In this document: piece after piece, positions 46,318 to 54,752 of the stretch
Position numbering within the stretch: the first letter of the stretch is position 1
How the letters are laid out: each line of letters opens with the position of its first letter
Source: Kiloniellaceae bacterium
Lineage (GTDB): Bacteria; Pseudomonadota; Alphaproteobacteria; Kiloniellales; J153
Length of the DNA: 64,000 nucleotides
Direction of reading: 5' to 3'
Assembly: GCA_021776175.1 (NCBI GenBank)
Contig: JAJFGJ010000029.1
Location: 1-64,000 of the forward strand
Program-made: the position numbers and the translations under genes
The notes under the pieces: model-generated
What the model was told of the DNA's origin: nothing
Seen by the model: only the letters and a program-made list of their open reading frames with translations
Databases searched by the model: none

Positions 46318-47595
46318 ATGAAAAAGAATGGCCTTTTCTTGTCAGCCGTGGGGCTGACATTATTGTTAACTTCGGGCCCGAGTTTCGCCGCGGGCGATGA
46401 CGCGAACCTATCCAAATTAGGCTCCTTCAAGAGAACCGATACCGGCGCCATGGAGCGCGTGCCCCAAGGCGGCAAGTACGCGGCCAACCTGACCAAAGCC
46501 CTTTCGAACATCAAAATGCCGGACGGCTTCAAGATCGAGCTTTTCGCCATCGTTCCCGATGCGAGAAACATGGCGATCAGCCGCAACAAGGCTACCGTCT
46601 GGGTGGGCACGAGGAAAACCGCGGTCTGGTCGGTCACCGACCGTGACATGGACAATGTCGCCGACACGGTCGAGGCCTTCAGCCCGAGCGTCAAGTTCGA
46701 TATTCCAAACGGCGTTTGCTATTCGCCCGACGGTTTCCTTTTCATCGCCGAGAGAAACCGCGTGATGATGTTCCCGGCGGCGGAATACTTCATGGAAGGG
46801 TCCGACACGGTCGCGATCCCGATCGTGAATCAAGGCGACCTGATTCCGGCGGAAGAAGAATCGTATAACCACACCGCGCGCGTCTGCGCCATCGGCCCCG
46901 ACAACAAGCTTTACGTCAGCATGGGGCAACCCTTCAACGTGACGCCGGCCGACAAAGTGGATTTGTACGCCAAGGTTGGGATCGGCGGCATGATCCGCAT
47001 GAACCGGGACGGCTCGGGGCGCGAAGTGGTGGCCACCGGGATTCGCAATTCGGTCGGACACGCCTTCAATCCGCAAGACGGCAGCCTCTGGTTCACCGAC
47101 AATCAGGTCGACGGCATGGGCGATGAGATCCCGCCGGGAGAGCTGAACAAGATGCCGGAAATGGGCATGTGGTACGGCCACCCCTACTTTGGCGGCGGCA
47201 GCACCAGGACCAACGAGTACAAGGACCAGGCGATTCCCGACGACCTGGCGGCCAGGTATGTGCCGCCTCAGGTTGAAATGATCGCCCACGCCGCGGACTT
47301 GGGGATGATGTTCTACACCGGCAATATGTTCCCCAAGAAATACGCCAACGCGATCTTCAGCGCCCAGCATGGGTCCTGGAACGCGGTCAAGCCCAGAGGT
47401 GCCAGAGTCATGGTCACGTTCCTGGATGCCGATGGGAATGCCGCCAGCACGGAGCCCTTCGCCGAAGGCTGGCTGAACGACAGCGGTTTCTACCTCGGCC
47501 GGCCGGTTGACGTGCAACAGTATGTCGATGGCTCGATCCTGGTATCGGATGACAAGGCCGGCGCCATTTACCGCATCTCCTACGGCGGCAACTAA
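46318..47595 (+). CDS. Soluble PQQ-type sugar dehydrogenase (glucose/sorbosone dehydrogenase family)
   Basis: This is a 425-residue protein with a signal peptide ending in SFA at about residue 24, so it is periplasmic. Beta-propeller features of the soluble glucose/sorbosone dehydrogenase family include GVCYSPDGFLFIAERN, the HTARVCAIGPDNKLYVSMG segment with likely cofactor-facing His, and YGHPYFGGG. Relatives use PQQ to oxidise aldoses or similar. The downstream cytochrome c and pqq genes support PQQ use. A perfect terminator follows the stop. Confidence 0.83.
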   Translation: MKKNGLFLSAVGLTLLLTSGPSFAAGDDANLSKLGSFKRTDTGAMERVPQGGKYAANLTKALSNIKMPDGFKIELFAIVPDARNMAISRNKATVWVGTRKTAVWSVTDRDMDNVADTVEAFSPSVKFDIPNGVCYSPDGFLFIAERNRVMMFPAAEYFMEGSDTVAIPIVNQGDLIPAEEESYNHTARVCAIGPDNKLYVSMGQPFNVTPADKVDLYAKVGIGGMIRMNRDGSGREVVATGIRNSVGHAFNPQDGSLWFTDNQVDGMGDEIPPGELNKMPEMGMWYGHPYFGGGSTRTNEYKDQAIPDDLAARYVPPQVEMIAHAADLGMMFYTGNMFPKKYANAIFSAQHGSWNAVKPRGARVMVTFLDADGNAASTEPFAEGWLNDSGFYLGRPVDVQQYVDGSILVSDDKAGAIYRISYGGN

Positions 47596-47623
47596 GCCCT
47601 GGGAAAAACGCACGACATTGGGA

Positions 47624-47657
47624 TTTGGACCGGGTGAAAACCCGGTCCAAATTCTTT
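47624..47657 (+). terminator. Rho-independent terminator after the PQQ dehydrogenase gene
   Basis: TTTGGACCGGGT and ACCCGGTCCAAA form a perfect 12-bp stem closed by a GAAA tetraloop and followed by TTCTTT. It lies between the dehydrogenase gene and the cytochrome c gene, so the latter would need read-through or its own promoter. Confidence 0.7.
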
Positions 47658-47677
47658 GGATCGAATAAAGAATAGAT

Positions 47678-48022
47678 ATGACCGCGATGAAACGATTCCC
47701 CATCTTCGCAGCCGTGCTGATTTCCGTGGCCGGATTGTCCGGCAAGGGGGCTTTCGCCGGAGATATCATGGCCGGAAAGGCCAAAGCCGAGACGGCGTGC
47801 CAAGTGTGTCACGGCCTGGATGGCCGGGCCGTCGTGCCCATGGCCGCGAACCTGAGCGGTCAGCAGAAGGAATACATTGTCGCCCAGCTCGAAGCCTATC
47901 GCGCGGGCAAGCGTCAACATGAGCAGATGAGTATTATCGCCAGCATGCTCGGCGACGACGATATCGAGAATGTGGCGGCATGGTATTCCAGCATCAAGAT
48001 AACCATAGAGATGCCAAATTGA
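47678..48022 (+). CDS. Periplasmic c-type cytochrome
   Basis: This is a 114-residue class I cytochrome c. A signal peptide of about 27 residues ends in AFA. The heme motif CQVCH is at residues 41-45, and a distal Met is available in EQMSIIASML. It is likely the electron acceptor for the upstream PQQ enzyme. The second in-frame ATG at 47687 is an alternative start. Seventy-one bases separate it from pqqB. Confidence 0.88.
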   Translation: MTAMKRFPIFAAVLISVAGLSGKGAFAGDIMAGKAKAETACQVCHGLDGRAVVPMAANLSGQQKEYIVAQLEAYRAGKRQHEQMSIIASMLGDDDIENVAAWYSSIKITIEMPN

Positions 48023-48093
48023 GATCTTGCCCGATCTTGCCCAAGGGCAAGGAGTCGCGGTTAACTGCAAGGAACCGGTAACGGACCTGAACC

Positions 48094-49029
48094 ATGAAAA
48101 TACTTGTTCTCGGTTCGGCGGCCGGCGGCGGATTTCCGCAGTGGAACTGTAACTGCCCGGTCTGCCGCGCGGCGCGGGCGAACGACGGCGGCGCAAGGGC
48201 GCGCACCCAATCCTCGATCGCGGCCAGCGCCGATGGCGAGCGCTGGGTTCTGTTCAACGCCTCGCCGGATCTGCGCCAGCAAATCAACGACAACCCGGCC
48301 CTGCACCCGCGCCAAGGCGCCCGCCATAGTCCCATCTCAACGGTCGTTTTGACCAACGCCGATGTCGATCATGTCGCCGGGCTCTTGACCCTGCGCGAAA
48401 GCCAGCCGCTGGCGCTTTACGCCAATGAGCGGGTCCATGGCGCCCTCGGCGCCAATCCCATATTCGGAGTGCTCAATCCGGATTTCGTGACCCGCCGCCC
48501 GCTTCCTCTCGCGGGCGAAGTGGAATTGCGCGACCGCGACGGGGCCGGGATCGGCCTGAGCGTCGAAGCCTTCACGGTGCCGGGCAAGATCGCACTTTAT
48601 CTGGAAGACGAAAGCGCCGGCGCGGACGCCAACTTCGGCACCGCCGAGGGCGACACCATCGGCCTGTGCGTGCGCCAGCAAGACAGCGGCGCCGCGTTCT
48701 TCTACATTCCGGGCTGCGCCGGGCTGACCCCGCAGCTCGAGGCGCGCTTGAAGGGCGCGCGCTTGGTGCTTTTCGACGGCACCTTGTACGAAGACGAGGA
48801 GATGGTGAGCGGCGGCCTGAGCCACAAGACCGGTCACCGCATGGGCCACATCAGCATGTCGGGCCCCAAGGGCACCATGGCCGCCTTCGCCGATCTCGAT
48901 GTCCAGCGCCGCGTGTTCATTCACATCAACAATTCCAACCCGGCTCTTTTAGAACATTCGCGCGAACGCGCGGAGATAGAGCGCGGCGGCTGGGAAATCG
49001 CCATGGATGGCCAGGAAATAGAGATATGA
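48094..49029 (+). CDS. pqqB: PQQ biosynthesis protein PqqB
   Basis: This is a 311-residue metallo-beta-lactamase-fold protein of PQQ assembly. The metal ligands lie in TNADVDHVAGLLTLRE, an unusual DVDH form typical of PqqB, and a Cys pair occurs in NCNCPVCRAA near the N-terminus. PqqB is now thought to act as an oxygenase on the diamino acid precursor. Its stop overlaps the pqqC start (ATGA). Confidence 0.95.
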   Translation: MKILVLGSAAGGGFPQWNCNCPVCRAARANDGGARARTQSSIAASADGERWVLFNASPDLRQQINDNPALHPRQGARHSPISTVVLTNADVDHVAGLLTLRESQPLALYANERVHGALGANPIFGVLNPDFVTRRPLPLAGEVELRDRDGAGIGLSVEAFTVPGKIALYLEDESAGADANFGTAEGDTIGLCVRQQDSGAAFFYIPGCAGLTPQLEARLKGARLVLFDGTLYEDEEMVSGGLSHKTGHRMGHISMSGPKGTMAAFADLDVQRRVFIHINNSNPALLEHSRERAEIERGGWEIAMDGQEIEI

Positions 49030-49766
49030 ACGCCTTACTGAGCCCGGATGAACTCGAAGCGCGCCTGCGCCAGATCGGCGCGGAGCGCTACCACGACCTG
49101 CACCCTTTCCATAAGCTGCTGCACGGCGGCAAGCTCAACAGGGGGCAGGTCCAGGCCTGGGTCCTCAATCGCTACTGCTATCAAGGCGCCATCCCCAGGA
49201 AGGACGCGGCCCTGCTGTCGCGCATGCATGACGTTGAGTTGAGGCGCGAATGGCGGCGGCGCATCGTCGACCACGACGGCAGCGGCCCCGGGGACGGGGG
49301 GATCGAACGCTGGCTCGTGCTCGCCGAGTGCGTGGGGCTGGACCGCGGCTACGTGGTATCCACCGATGGCGCGCTGGCGGCGACCAAGTTCGCCGTCGAG
49401 GCCTATGTGCGTTTCGTGCGCGAGCGCCCCTTGCTGGAAGCCATCGCCTCGTCGCTGACCGAGCTTTTCGCTCCCGGAATCCACAAGGAGCGCATTGCCG
49501 GCTTGTTGCAGCACTACGATTTCGCCGACGACAAGTCCCTGTCCTACTTCCGCAAGCGCCTCGACGAGGCGCCGCGCGACGTGAAGTTCGGGCTTGCCTA
49601 CGTACTGCGCGAGGCGCGCACCGCCGAGCAGCAGCAGGGCGTGATCGATGCACTTTTGTTCAAGACCGACGTGCTCTGGGCACAGCTCGACGCCCTGCAT
49701 CACGCCTATGTGGAACCGGGGAACATCCCGCCCGGCGCCTTCGTACCGGAGGAGATGACAACATGA
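49026..49766 (+). CDS. pqqC: PQQ synthase PqqC
   Basis: This is a 246-residue cofactor-free oxidase that carries out the last ring closure and eight-electron oxidation of PQQ. Matching regions include RYHDLHPFHKLLHGGKL, NRYCYQGAIPRKDAALLSR and KERIAGLLQHYDFA, with many active-site His/Tyr/Arg. It ends at the usual position, so it is not the PqqC/D fusion found in methylotrophs. It overlaps both pqqB and pqqE by four bases, leaving no space for pqqD. Confidence 0.95.
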   Translation: MNALLSPDELEARLRQIGAERYHDLHPFHKLLHGGKLNRGQVQAWVLNRYCYQGAIPRKDAALLSRMHDVELRREWRRRIVDHDGSGPGDGGIERWLVLAECVGLDRGYVVSTDGALAATKFAVEAYVRFVRERPLLEAIASSLTELFAPGIHKERIAGLLQHYDFADDKSLSYFRKRLDEAPRDVKFGLAYVLREARTAEQQQGVIDALLFKTDVLWAQLDALHHAYVEPGNIPPGAFVPEEMTT

Positions 49767-50905
49767 GCGAGGCGATGACGCGCAGACGCCCAAAAGAATC
49801 TAGCGCGGCAAGCGCGGAACCCGCGCCGCCGCTGGCGATTCTGTTCGAGCTGTCGCACCGCTGCCCCCTGCAATGCCCCTACTGCTCCAATCCACTGGCC
49901 CTGGAGCGGGCGCGCGGGGAACTCGATACCGCGGCCTGGATGCGGGTGCTGGACGAGGCCAACGACCTCGGCGTTCTGCAAGTTCACTTCTCCGGCGGTG
50001 AGCCCACGGTGCGCAAGGACCTGGAAGACCTGGTCGCCCACGCCGCGCGTCTTGGCCTCTACACCAACCTCATCACCTCCGGCGTCCTGATCGACCGCGC
50101 GCGCCTGGAACGCCTGGCCGAAGCCGGGCTCGATCACCTGCAACTCAGCATCCAGGATAGCGACCCGGCCGAGGCCGACCGGATTGGCGGCTATACCGGC
50201 GGGCACGAGCGCAAAATGGCCCTGGCCGCGTGGGTGGAGGAGATCGGCCTGGCCTTGACCGTCAACGCCCCGGTCCACCGGCACAACCTGGAACGCCTGG
50301 AAGACATCATCGAGCTGGCCCTGAGCCTGGGCGCCGGGCGGCTCGAAGTCGCCCACGTTCAGTACTACGGCTGGGGCCTGAAAAACCGTGCGGCACTTCT
50401 GCCCACGCGCGCGCAACTGGAGCGCGCGACCAAGATTGTCGAGGCGGCGCGCGAACGGCTCAAGGGCACCATGGTGTTCGATTACGTGGTGCCGGACTAC
50501 TACGCCCGGCGGCCCAAGGCCTGCATGGGCGGCTGGGCGCGTCAGTTCATCAACGTCACGCCCAGCGGCCAGGTCATGCCGTGCCACGCCGCCGAGACGA
50601 TTCCCGGCCTGGACTTCGACAATGTGAAAGACCGCCCCTTGAGCGAAATCTGGCGCGAGTCGCAAGCCTTCACGCGCTTTCGCGGCACCGCCTGGATGCC
50701 GGAGCCGTGCCAATCCTGCGACCAGCGCGAGATCGATTGGGGCGGCTGCCGCTGCCAGGCCCTGGCGATCGCCGGAGACGCCGCCGCGACCGACCCGGCT
50801 TGCGCCCGGTCATCCGACCACGAGGCTCTGCTCGCCCTGGCCGAGGCCGAATCCCACGCCCCAGCCCCGGCCTTCGCCTACCGCCGGTTTAGCGCGGCGG
50901 ATTAG
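49763..50905 (+). CDS. pqqE: PqqA peptide cyclase PqqE (radical SAM)
   Basis: This is a 380-residue radical SAM SPASM protein that joins Glu and Tyr of PqqA. The SAM cluster is CPLQCPYC (residues about 35-42). The C-terminal auxiliary clusters use Cys in RRPKACMGGW, VMPCHA, and EPCQSCDQREIDWGGCRC. The N-terminus has about 20 extra low-complexity residues and no PqqD domain. Activity normally needs PqqD as chaperone for PqqA; neither is visible in the locus. Confidence 0.94.
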   Translation: MSEAMTRRRPKESSAASAEPAPPLAILFELSHRCPLQCPYCSNPLALERARGELDTAAWMRVLDEANDLGVLQVHFSGGEPTVRKDLEDLVAHAARLGLYTNLITSGVLIDRARLERLAEAGLDHLQLSIQDSDPAEADRIGGYTGGHERKMALAAWVEEIGLALTVNAPVHRHNLERLEDIIELALSLGAGRLEVAHVQYYGWGLKNRAALLPTRAQLERATKIVEAARERLKGTMVFDYVVPDYYARRPKACMGGWARQFINVTPSGQVMPCHAAETIPGLDFDNVKDRPLSEIWRESQAFTRFRGTAWMPEPCQSCDQREIDWGGCRCQALAIAGDAAATDPACARSSDHEALLALAEAESHAPAPAFAYRRFSAAD

Positions 50906-51086
50906 GGGATTGCCCCGCCTGTCTCACGACCGCCGAGGCCTGGCCGTTAACCTCTCGTTCACCATAATCCGTGTAAACCGGGCAAACTGGATTATCCGAC
51001 TCGGCCGCCGGGGCCAATTGGCCGGAGCGCGCTTCGCCCGCGGCCATACGAAGGAAAGCCGCTATCTTACTTCACGTATGGAATAA

Positions 51087-51163
51087 TGGCGCGCCCGGGA
51101 AGACTCGAACTCCCAACCTCCTGATCCGTAGTCAGACGCTCTATCCAATTGAGCTACGGGCGC
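51087..51163 (-). tRNA. tRNA-Arg (anticodon ACG)
   Basis: Read on the minus strand it is 77 bases including an encoded CCA. The acceptor GCGCCCG pairs with CGGGCGC, the D arm is GCTC...GAGC, and the anticodon loop CTACGGA gives ACG. The T arm has GGGAGTTCGAGTCTTCC. The first anticodon base is presumably converted to inosine by TadA. Confidence 0.95.
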
Positions 51164-51418
51164 GGCGCGGGTCCGGTCCGGCTGAAAACTTAGCCGCCGG
51201 ACCTCGAAGCGCGCGGACATTACGCGACGGCGTTGCGCGGCGCAAGGGCTTCCCAACCGACTGGAATCGTGGGATTCCAACGGGCCGGGCAAGGGAAATG
51301 TGACTTGTACCCCCAGAATCCATCCAGTACTATCGCGGCTCGCTTAGGGGGACGGCGGCAACTGGCTCTTACTTATTTCAAAGATTCATTGTTCGCGAAA
51401 TATTCGGTGGGAATCTCC

Positions 51419-52570
51419 ATGTATAAAAGAGAAATCTCTCTGGTAAGACGGATCGCGCCCGTCGCGGCGGCGGTTTTGTTCTTGGGCGCCTGCGCCTTTG
51501 CCGATGAGGCCTTGCTGCCCTCGCTGACCGGAGAGCCCGCGCCCAGCGCCCAGCCGCAAGCGGCCGCGCCTCCACCCGCCCCGCAAGCAGCGCCCAGCAG
51601 CGCGCCAACGCTGTTCGGCGACTCGACTTTCGAATCGCCGGGAGTCACCAACGCTCAACCCAGCGGCACCCATGTCGGGCAGAAGATCAATGATTTGCGC
51701 GGCGACCTGGCACGGCTTCAGTCGCGTATGTCGGAACATAACGGTCAATTGCAAGGCCAGCGCGCCGCGGCACGGCAAAGCGCCAATGCCTATCACAGCC
51801 TGGTCGGCGACGTGAATTCGCGCCTGCAACTCGGCACCACCCCCGGCAACCCGGAGCTGGTGGCTGAATGGAACCAGGCCCAGGCCGAGTTGAACAAGGT
51901 CGGCGAGAGCATCTCGGTTCTAAACGCCCTCTCCAACGAAGCCGCCTCGACCTCGGCCCTGGCGGCGTTCCTGCTGGAATCGACACGCGCGACCTTCGAA
52001 CTTCGCGGCGCCGTCGAGGAAGACCACCGCCAGCTGGCGATCCTGGAAGACGAGGTCAACAAGACGGTCGTCGTCATCGAACGCTTGCTGAACGAACTTT
52101 CCGAGGATGTGTCGCGGACCCAGAATTACTTCTCGGCCGAGCGCTCCAACCTCACCGCCATGCAGATCGCCATCGACAATGGCGAATACATCGGCGGCAG
52201 CTTGGCCAGCCGGGCTTACGGCGTGGCCGCCCCGCCGCCCGCCGGCGGCGCGGCCTCCCTGGTCGGCCAGCGCCAGCCCCTGGTGGTGATCCGCTTCGCC
52301 GATCCCAACGTCCAGTACGAGCAAGCCCTGTTCTCGGTTGTGAACAGCGCCCTGGAACGGCGCCCGAACGCGGGCTTCGATCTGGTCGCGATCACGCCGA
52401 ACCTGGGCACGCCGGCGCAGATATCGCTGGCGACCACCAAGTCGCGCCGCAACGCCGAGAATGTCTTGCGCTCCCTGACCAGCATGGGCCTGCCGGCGGA
52501 CCGCATTACCCTGTCCGCGACCAGCAGCGCCCAGGCCCAGGGCAACGAAGTCCACGTTTACGTGCGCTGA
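51419..52570 (+). CDS. Coiled-coil lipoprotein with OmpA-like C-terminus
   Basis: This is a 383-residue protein with lipobox LGAC (residues about 21-24) and then a Pro/Ala-rich linker. A long coiled coil (about 90-240) follows. The last 90 residues end in TTKSRRNAENVLRSLTSMGL then PADRITLSATSS, resembling the end of an OmpA-type peptidoglycan-binding domain but without its clear binding Asp/Arg. I do not know a named family; it may span the envelope. Start ATG at 51419; a frame extends upstream over the tRNA side but is not coding. Confidence 0.78.
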   Translation: MYKREISLVRRIAPVAAAVLFLGACAFADEALLPSLTGEPAPSAQPQAAAPPPAPQAAPSSAPTLFGDSTFESPGVTNAQPSGTHVGQKINDLRGDLARLQSRMSEHNGQLQGQRAAARQSANAYHSLVGDVNSRLQLGTTPGNPELVAEWNQAQAELNKVGESISVLNALSNEAASTSALAAFLLESTRATFELRGAVEEDHRQLAILEDEVNKTVVVIERLLNELSEDVSRTQNYFSAERSNLTAMQIAIDNGEYIGGSLASRAYGVAAPPPAGGAASLVGQRQPLVVIRFADPNVQYEQALFSVVNSALERRPNAGFDLVAITPNLGTPAQISLATTKSRRNAENVLRSLTSMGLPADRITLSATSSAQAQGNEVHVYVR

Positions 52571-52666
52571 GCGCGGCCCTCAAAACTTAGTTGACCCGGC
52601 GCGAGCGCCCTTGATATCAGGGCGCTACAGGTGCATGGACGCGGGCTCATGACAAACCCTGACGAC

Positions 52667-52715
52667 ACGGCCCGGTTCGGCGTGACCGCTTTAGCGGATC
52701 GCCGGACCGGGCCGT
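52667..52715 (+). terminator. Long hairpin downstream of the lipoprotein gene
   Basis: ACGGCCCGGTTCGGCG pairs with CGCCGGACCGGGCCGT over 16 positions, with one G-U. The loop itself holds a short CCGC/GCGG stem. TGCCATTTT follows. It lies about 100 bases after the lipoprotein stop and may end its transcript. Confidence 0.55.
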
Positions 52716-52819
52716 TGCCATTTTAAGCCATCGCTGTAAGCCATCGCCGAGCCCGAATACCAAGCTGGCCCGATAAAGCCAGGCGAGTTTCGAAAAAAGC
52801 TGTGATTTTTTGGCCGTGA

Positions 52820-52851
52820 AAATAATGGAAGGCGCAAATAATGGAAGGCGC
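52820..52851. repeat. Perfect 16-base tandem duplication
   Basis: AAATAATGGAAGGCGC occurs twice directly in tandem. The unit is 16 bases, not a codon multiple, and there is no frame here, so it is a non-coding repeat. Confidence 0.75.
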
Positions 52852-53123
52852 CAGGTGCGCGGACGCGGGGCCCTTCGCAATGCACTCCGAGGAGTACAAC
52901 CCTGACGCCTTCCGAACCTTGGGTACCCTTTAGACCCTAGACCTCCCTTTTCTCACAACCCCGAAGAGCCGTGGATCGGGGGGACCCCGCGATCCGAAGA
53001 CCGCCCGTTTCACCCGGCGCCTTGACCCGAAAGCCAACTTGCCCGGCGAACCGATGACCCCAAAAAGATCCTTCCAGTTCGCGCGCTCCCGATCCCGAGG
53101 AACCTAAGCGCGTGATTCAATGA

Positions 53124-53227
53124 TTATCCATGCCGTCCGCGTAAACAATCGCAAAGGCAAATACTCATCAAGAATTCTGTGGACGAATCTGTAATATTCA
53201 CACAATCGATCCACAGTTTTTTCCACA
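53124..53227. other. Cluster of DnaA-box-like 9-mers
   Basis: Five sites resemble TTATCCACA: TTATCCATG (53124-53132), TGTGGACGA (53178-53186, reverse strand), ATATTCACA (53194-53202), CGATCCACA (53207-53215) and TTTTCCACA (53219-53227). Each differs from the consensus by one or two bases. The segment is AT-rich. Binding by DnaA is inference. Confidence 0.4.
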
Positions 53228-53303
53228 AAGACTCACGCCCAGGAACGCCGATAATGCCCCCTGGAGAACCCCGTTATGAAACAAATCCGCAAGGACCCGC
53301 CTC

Positions 53304-53792
53304 ATGACAGATGACGCCGCGCAACCGAAAACCTTTCCGGTCTCCTGGGACCAGTTGCATCGGGACTCCAAGGCCCTGGCCTGGCGCTTGATGGAAGCCG
53401 GGCCATGGCGGGGTATCGTGGCCATCACGCGCGGCGGATTGGTACCCGCCGCGATCGTCGCACGCGAGTTGGAACTGCGGCTGATCGATACTTTCTGCGT
53501 CGTCAGCTACGACGACCGCCAGATCGGCGACGTACAAGTCCTCAAGGATGTGAAAGGCAGCGGCAAGGGCTGGCTGATCATCGACGACCTGGTGGATACC
53601 GGCCAAACCGCCAAGGTGGTTCGCGAACGCCTGCCCGAGGCGCATCTGGCCACGGTCTACGCTAAACCAGCCGGGCGGCCCCTGGCCGATACCTTCGTCA
53701 CCGAGGTCAGTCAGGACACCTGGATTTTATTTCCCTGGGATACCGAATTGCGATCGGTGCCGCCTCTCGCGCGCGCGAAAGCGGGGCCCTAG
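53304..53792 (+). CDS. gpt: Xanthine-guanine phosphoribosyltransferase
   Basis: This is a 162-residue purine-salvage enzyme. The PRPP-binding motif is [12 protein letters not shown], and [18 protein letters not shown] near the N-terminus fits the family. The C-terminal [10 protein letters not shown] also matches Gpt. The ATG follows AAGGACC. It is convergent with panC by 20 bases. Confidence 0.94.
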   Translation: MTDDAAQPKTFPVSWDQLHRDSKALAWRLMEAGPWRGIVAITRGGLVPAAIVARELELRLIDTFCVVSYDDRQIGDVQVLKDVKGSGKGWLIIDDLVDTGQTAKVVRERLPEAHLATVYAKPAGRPLADTFVTEVSQDTWILFPWDTELRSVPPLARAKAGP

Positions 53793-53812
53793 GGCACTTT
53801 CCAAATTTGAAA

Positions 53813-54685
53813 TCAGGCGACCGGTATATTATCGATGAGGCGCGTGGCCCCCAGCCACGCGGCGGCGAAAAGCCGTGCCGGCGGACGGGCCCGCTCAAGG
53901 GAGGTCAGGGTCTCACCGTCTCGCAGTTCAAAATAGTCGACCCGCGCGAAGCCGGCGCGCATGAGCGATTCCCGCCCTTCCTCGAGCGCCGCCTGGGCCG
54001 GACCGCCCGGCGCCAGGGCCTGGGCCACTTCACTCAGAACCCGGTACAGAGCCGGCGCGGCAGCCCGTTCCTCGCGCGAGAGATTGAAATTACGCGAAGA
54101 CAGCGCCAGGCCATCGGCCTCGCGCACGGTCGTCACGCCTTCGATGCGCACCGGAATATCCAGGTCCCGAACCGTTCGGCGAACCACGAGCAACTGCTGG
54201 TAGTCCTTTTCCCCAAAAAAGGCCGCATCGGGCGCGGCTTGGCACAATAACTTGGCGACCACCGTGCTGACGCCGTCGAAATGGCCGCGCCGCGCGGCGC
54301 CGCACAAGCAGGCGGTCAGGCCGCTAACCTTGACGGCCGTGGCGAAGCCGGGCGGATACATTTCCCCGGCCGCCGGCAGGAAGAGCAGATCGGCGCCGGC
54401 CTGGGAGAGCATCGCGGTGTCGCGCCCGATGTCGCTGGGATAACGCCCCAGGTCCACCGGGTCGTCGAACTGCATGGGATTGACAAAAATCGTCGCCACC
54501 ACACGGCTGAATTGGGTGCGCGCGGCGCGGACCAGGGCCAGATGCCCTTCGTGCAGCCCCCCCATGGTGGGAACCAGCGCGATGCTGTCGCCCTCAGCAC
54601 GCCAGCGGTTCAGCACGCCGCGCAGCTCGGCGACGCTCCTGGATACCGCGAGCTCGCTTCGAGCGTTCTTTCGGGCCCGGTCCAT
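53813..54685 (-). CDS. panC: Pantothenate synthetase
   Basis: This is a 290-residue ATP-dependent ligase joining pantoate and beta-alanine. ATP-binding HIGH-type motif is PTMGGLHEGHL, followed by FVNPMQF, the GEKDYQQL motif and LALSSRN near the KMSKS position. panB is not adjacent. It follows the FNR gene on the same strand by 67 bases. Confidence 0.96.
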   Translation of the reverse strand: MDRARKNARSELAVSRSVAELRGVLNRWRAEGDSIALVPTMGGLHEGHLALVRAARTQFSRVVATIFVNPMQFDDPVDLGRYPSDIGRDTAMLSQAGADLLFLPAAGEMYPPGFATAVKVSGLTACLCGAARRGHFDGVSTVVAKLLCQAAPDAAFFGEKDYQQLLVVRRTVRDLDIPVRIEGVTTVREADGLALSSRNFNLSREERAAAPALYRVLSEVAQALAPGGPAQAALEEGRESLMRAGFARVDYFELRDGETLTSLERARPPARLFAAAWLGATRLIDNIPVA

Positions 54686-54752
54686 GGCTATACCAAGAAT
54701 TTTCGCCGGTGGGAGGAAATACGGATCGAGCGTCTACAGGCCCTAGAGCTCG

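Larger units (their letters stand above)
52571..53303. other. 730-bp non-coding region with hairpins, tandem repeat and DnaA-box-like motifs
   Basis: No convincing gene is present. It contains a strong hairpin (52667-52715), a perfect 16-base tandem duplication (52820-52851), a weaker GC hairpin near 52975-52997, diverged repeats of CAGGTGC..GGACGCGGG near 52628 and 52852, and several DnaA-box-like 9-mers at 53124-53227. A regulatory RNA or a replication-related site is possible. Confidence 0.6.

Noticed and set aside
46276..46320. Short frame MKKTFNTNEYGEET... ahead of the PQQ dehydrogenase considered as PqqA.
   Set aside because: It is in frame with, and runs into, the dehydrogenase and has no E-x3-Y core or GXE pattern of PqqA.
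48023..48093. GATCTTGCCC repeated twice and followed by a small stem considered as a regulator site or terminator before pqqB.
   Set aside because: Stem is only seven base pairs with a two-base loop and no T run.
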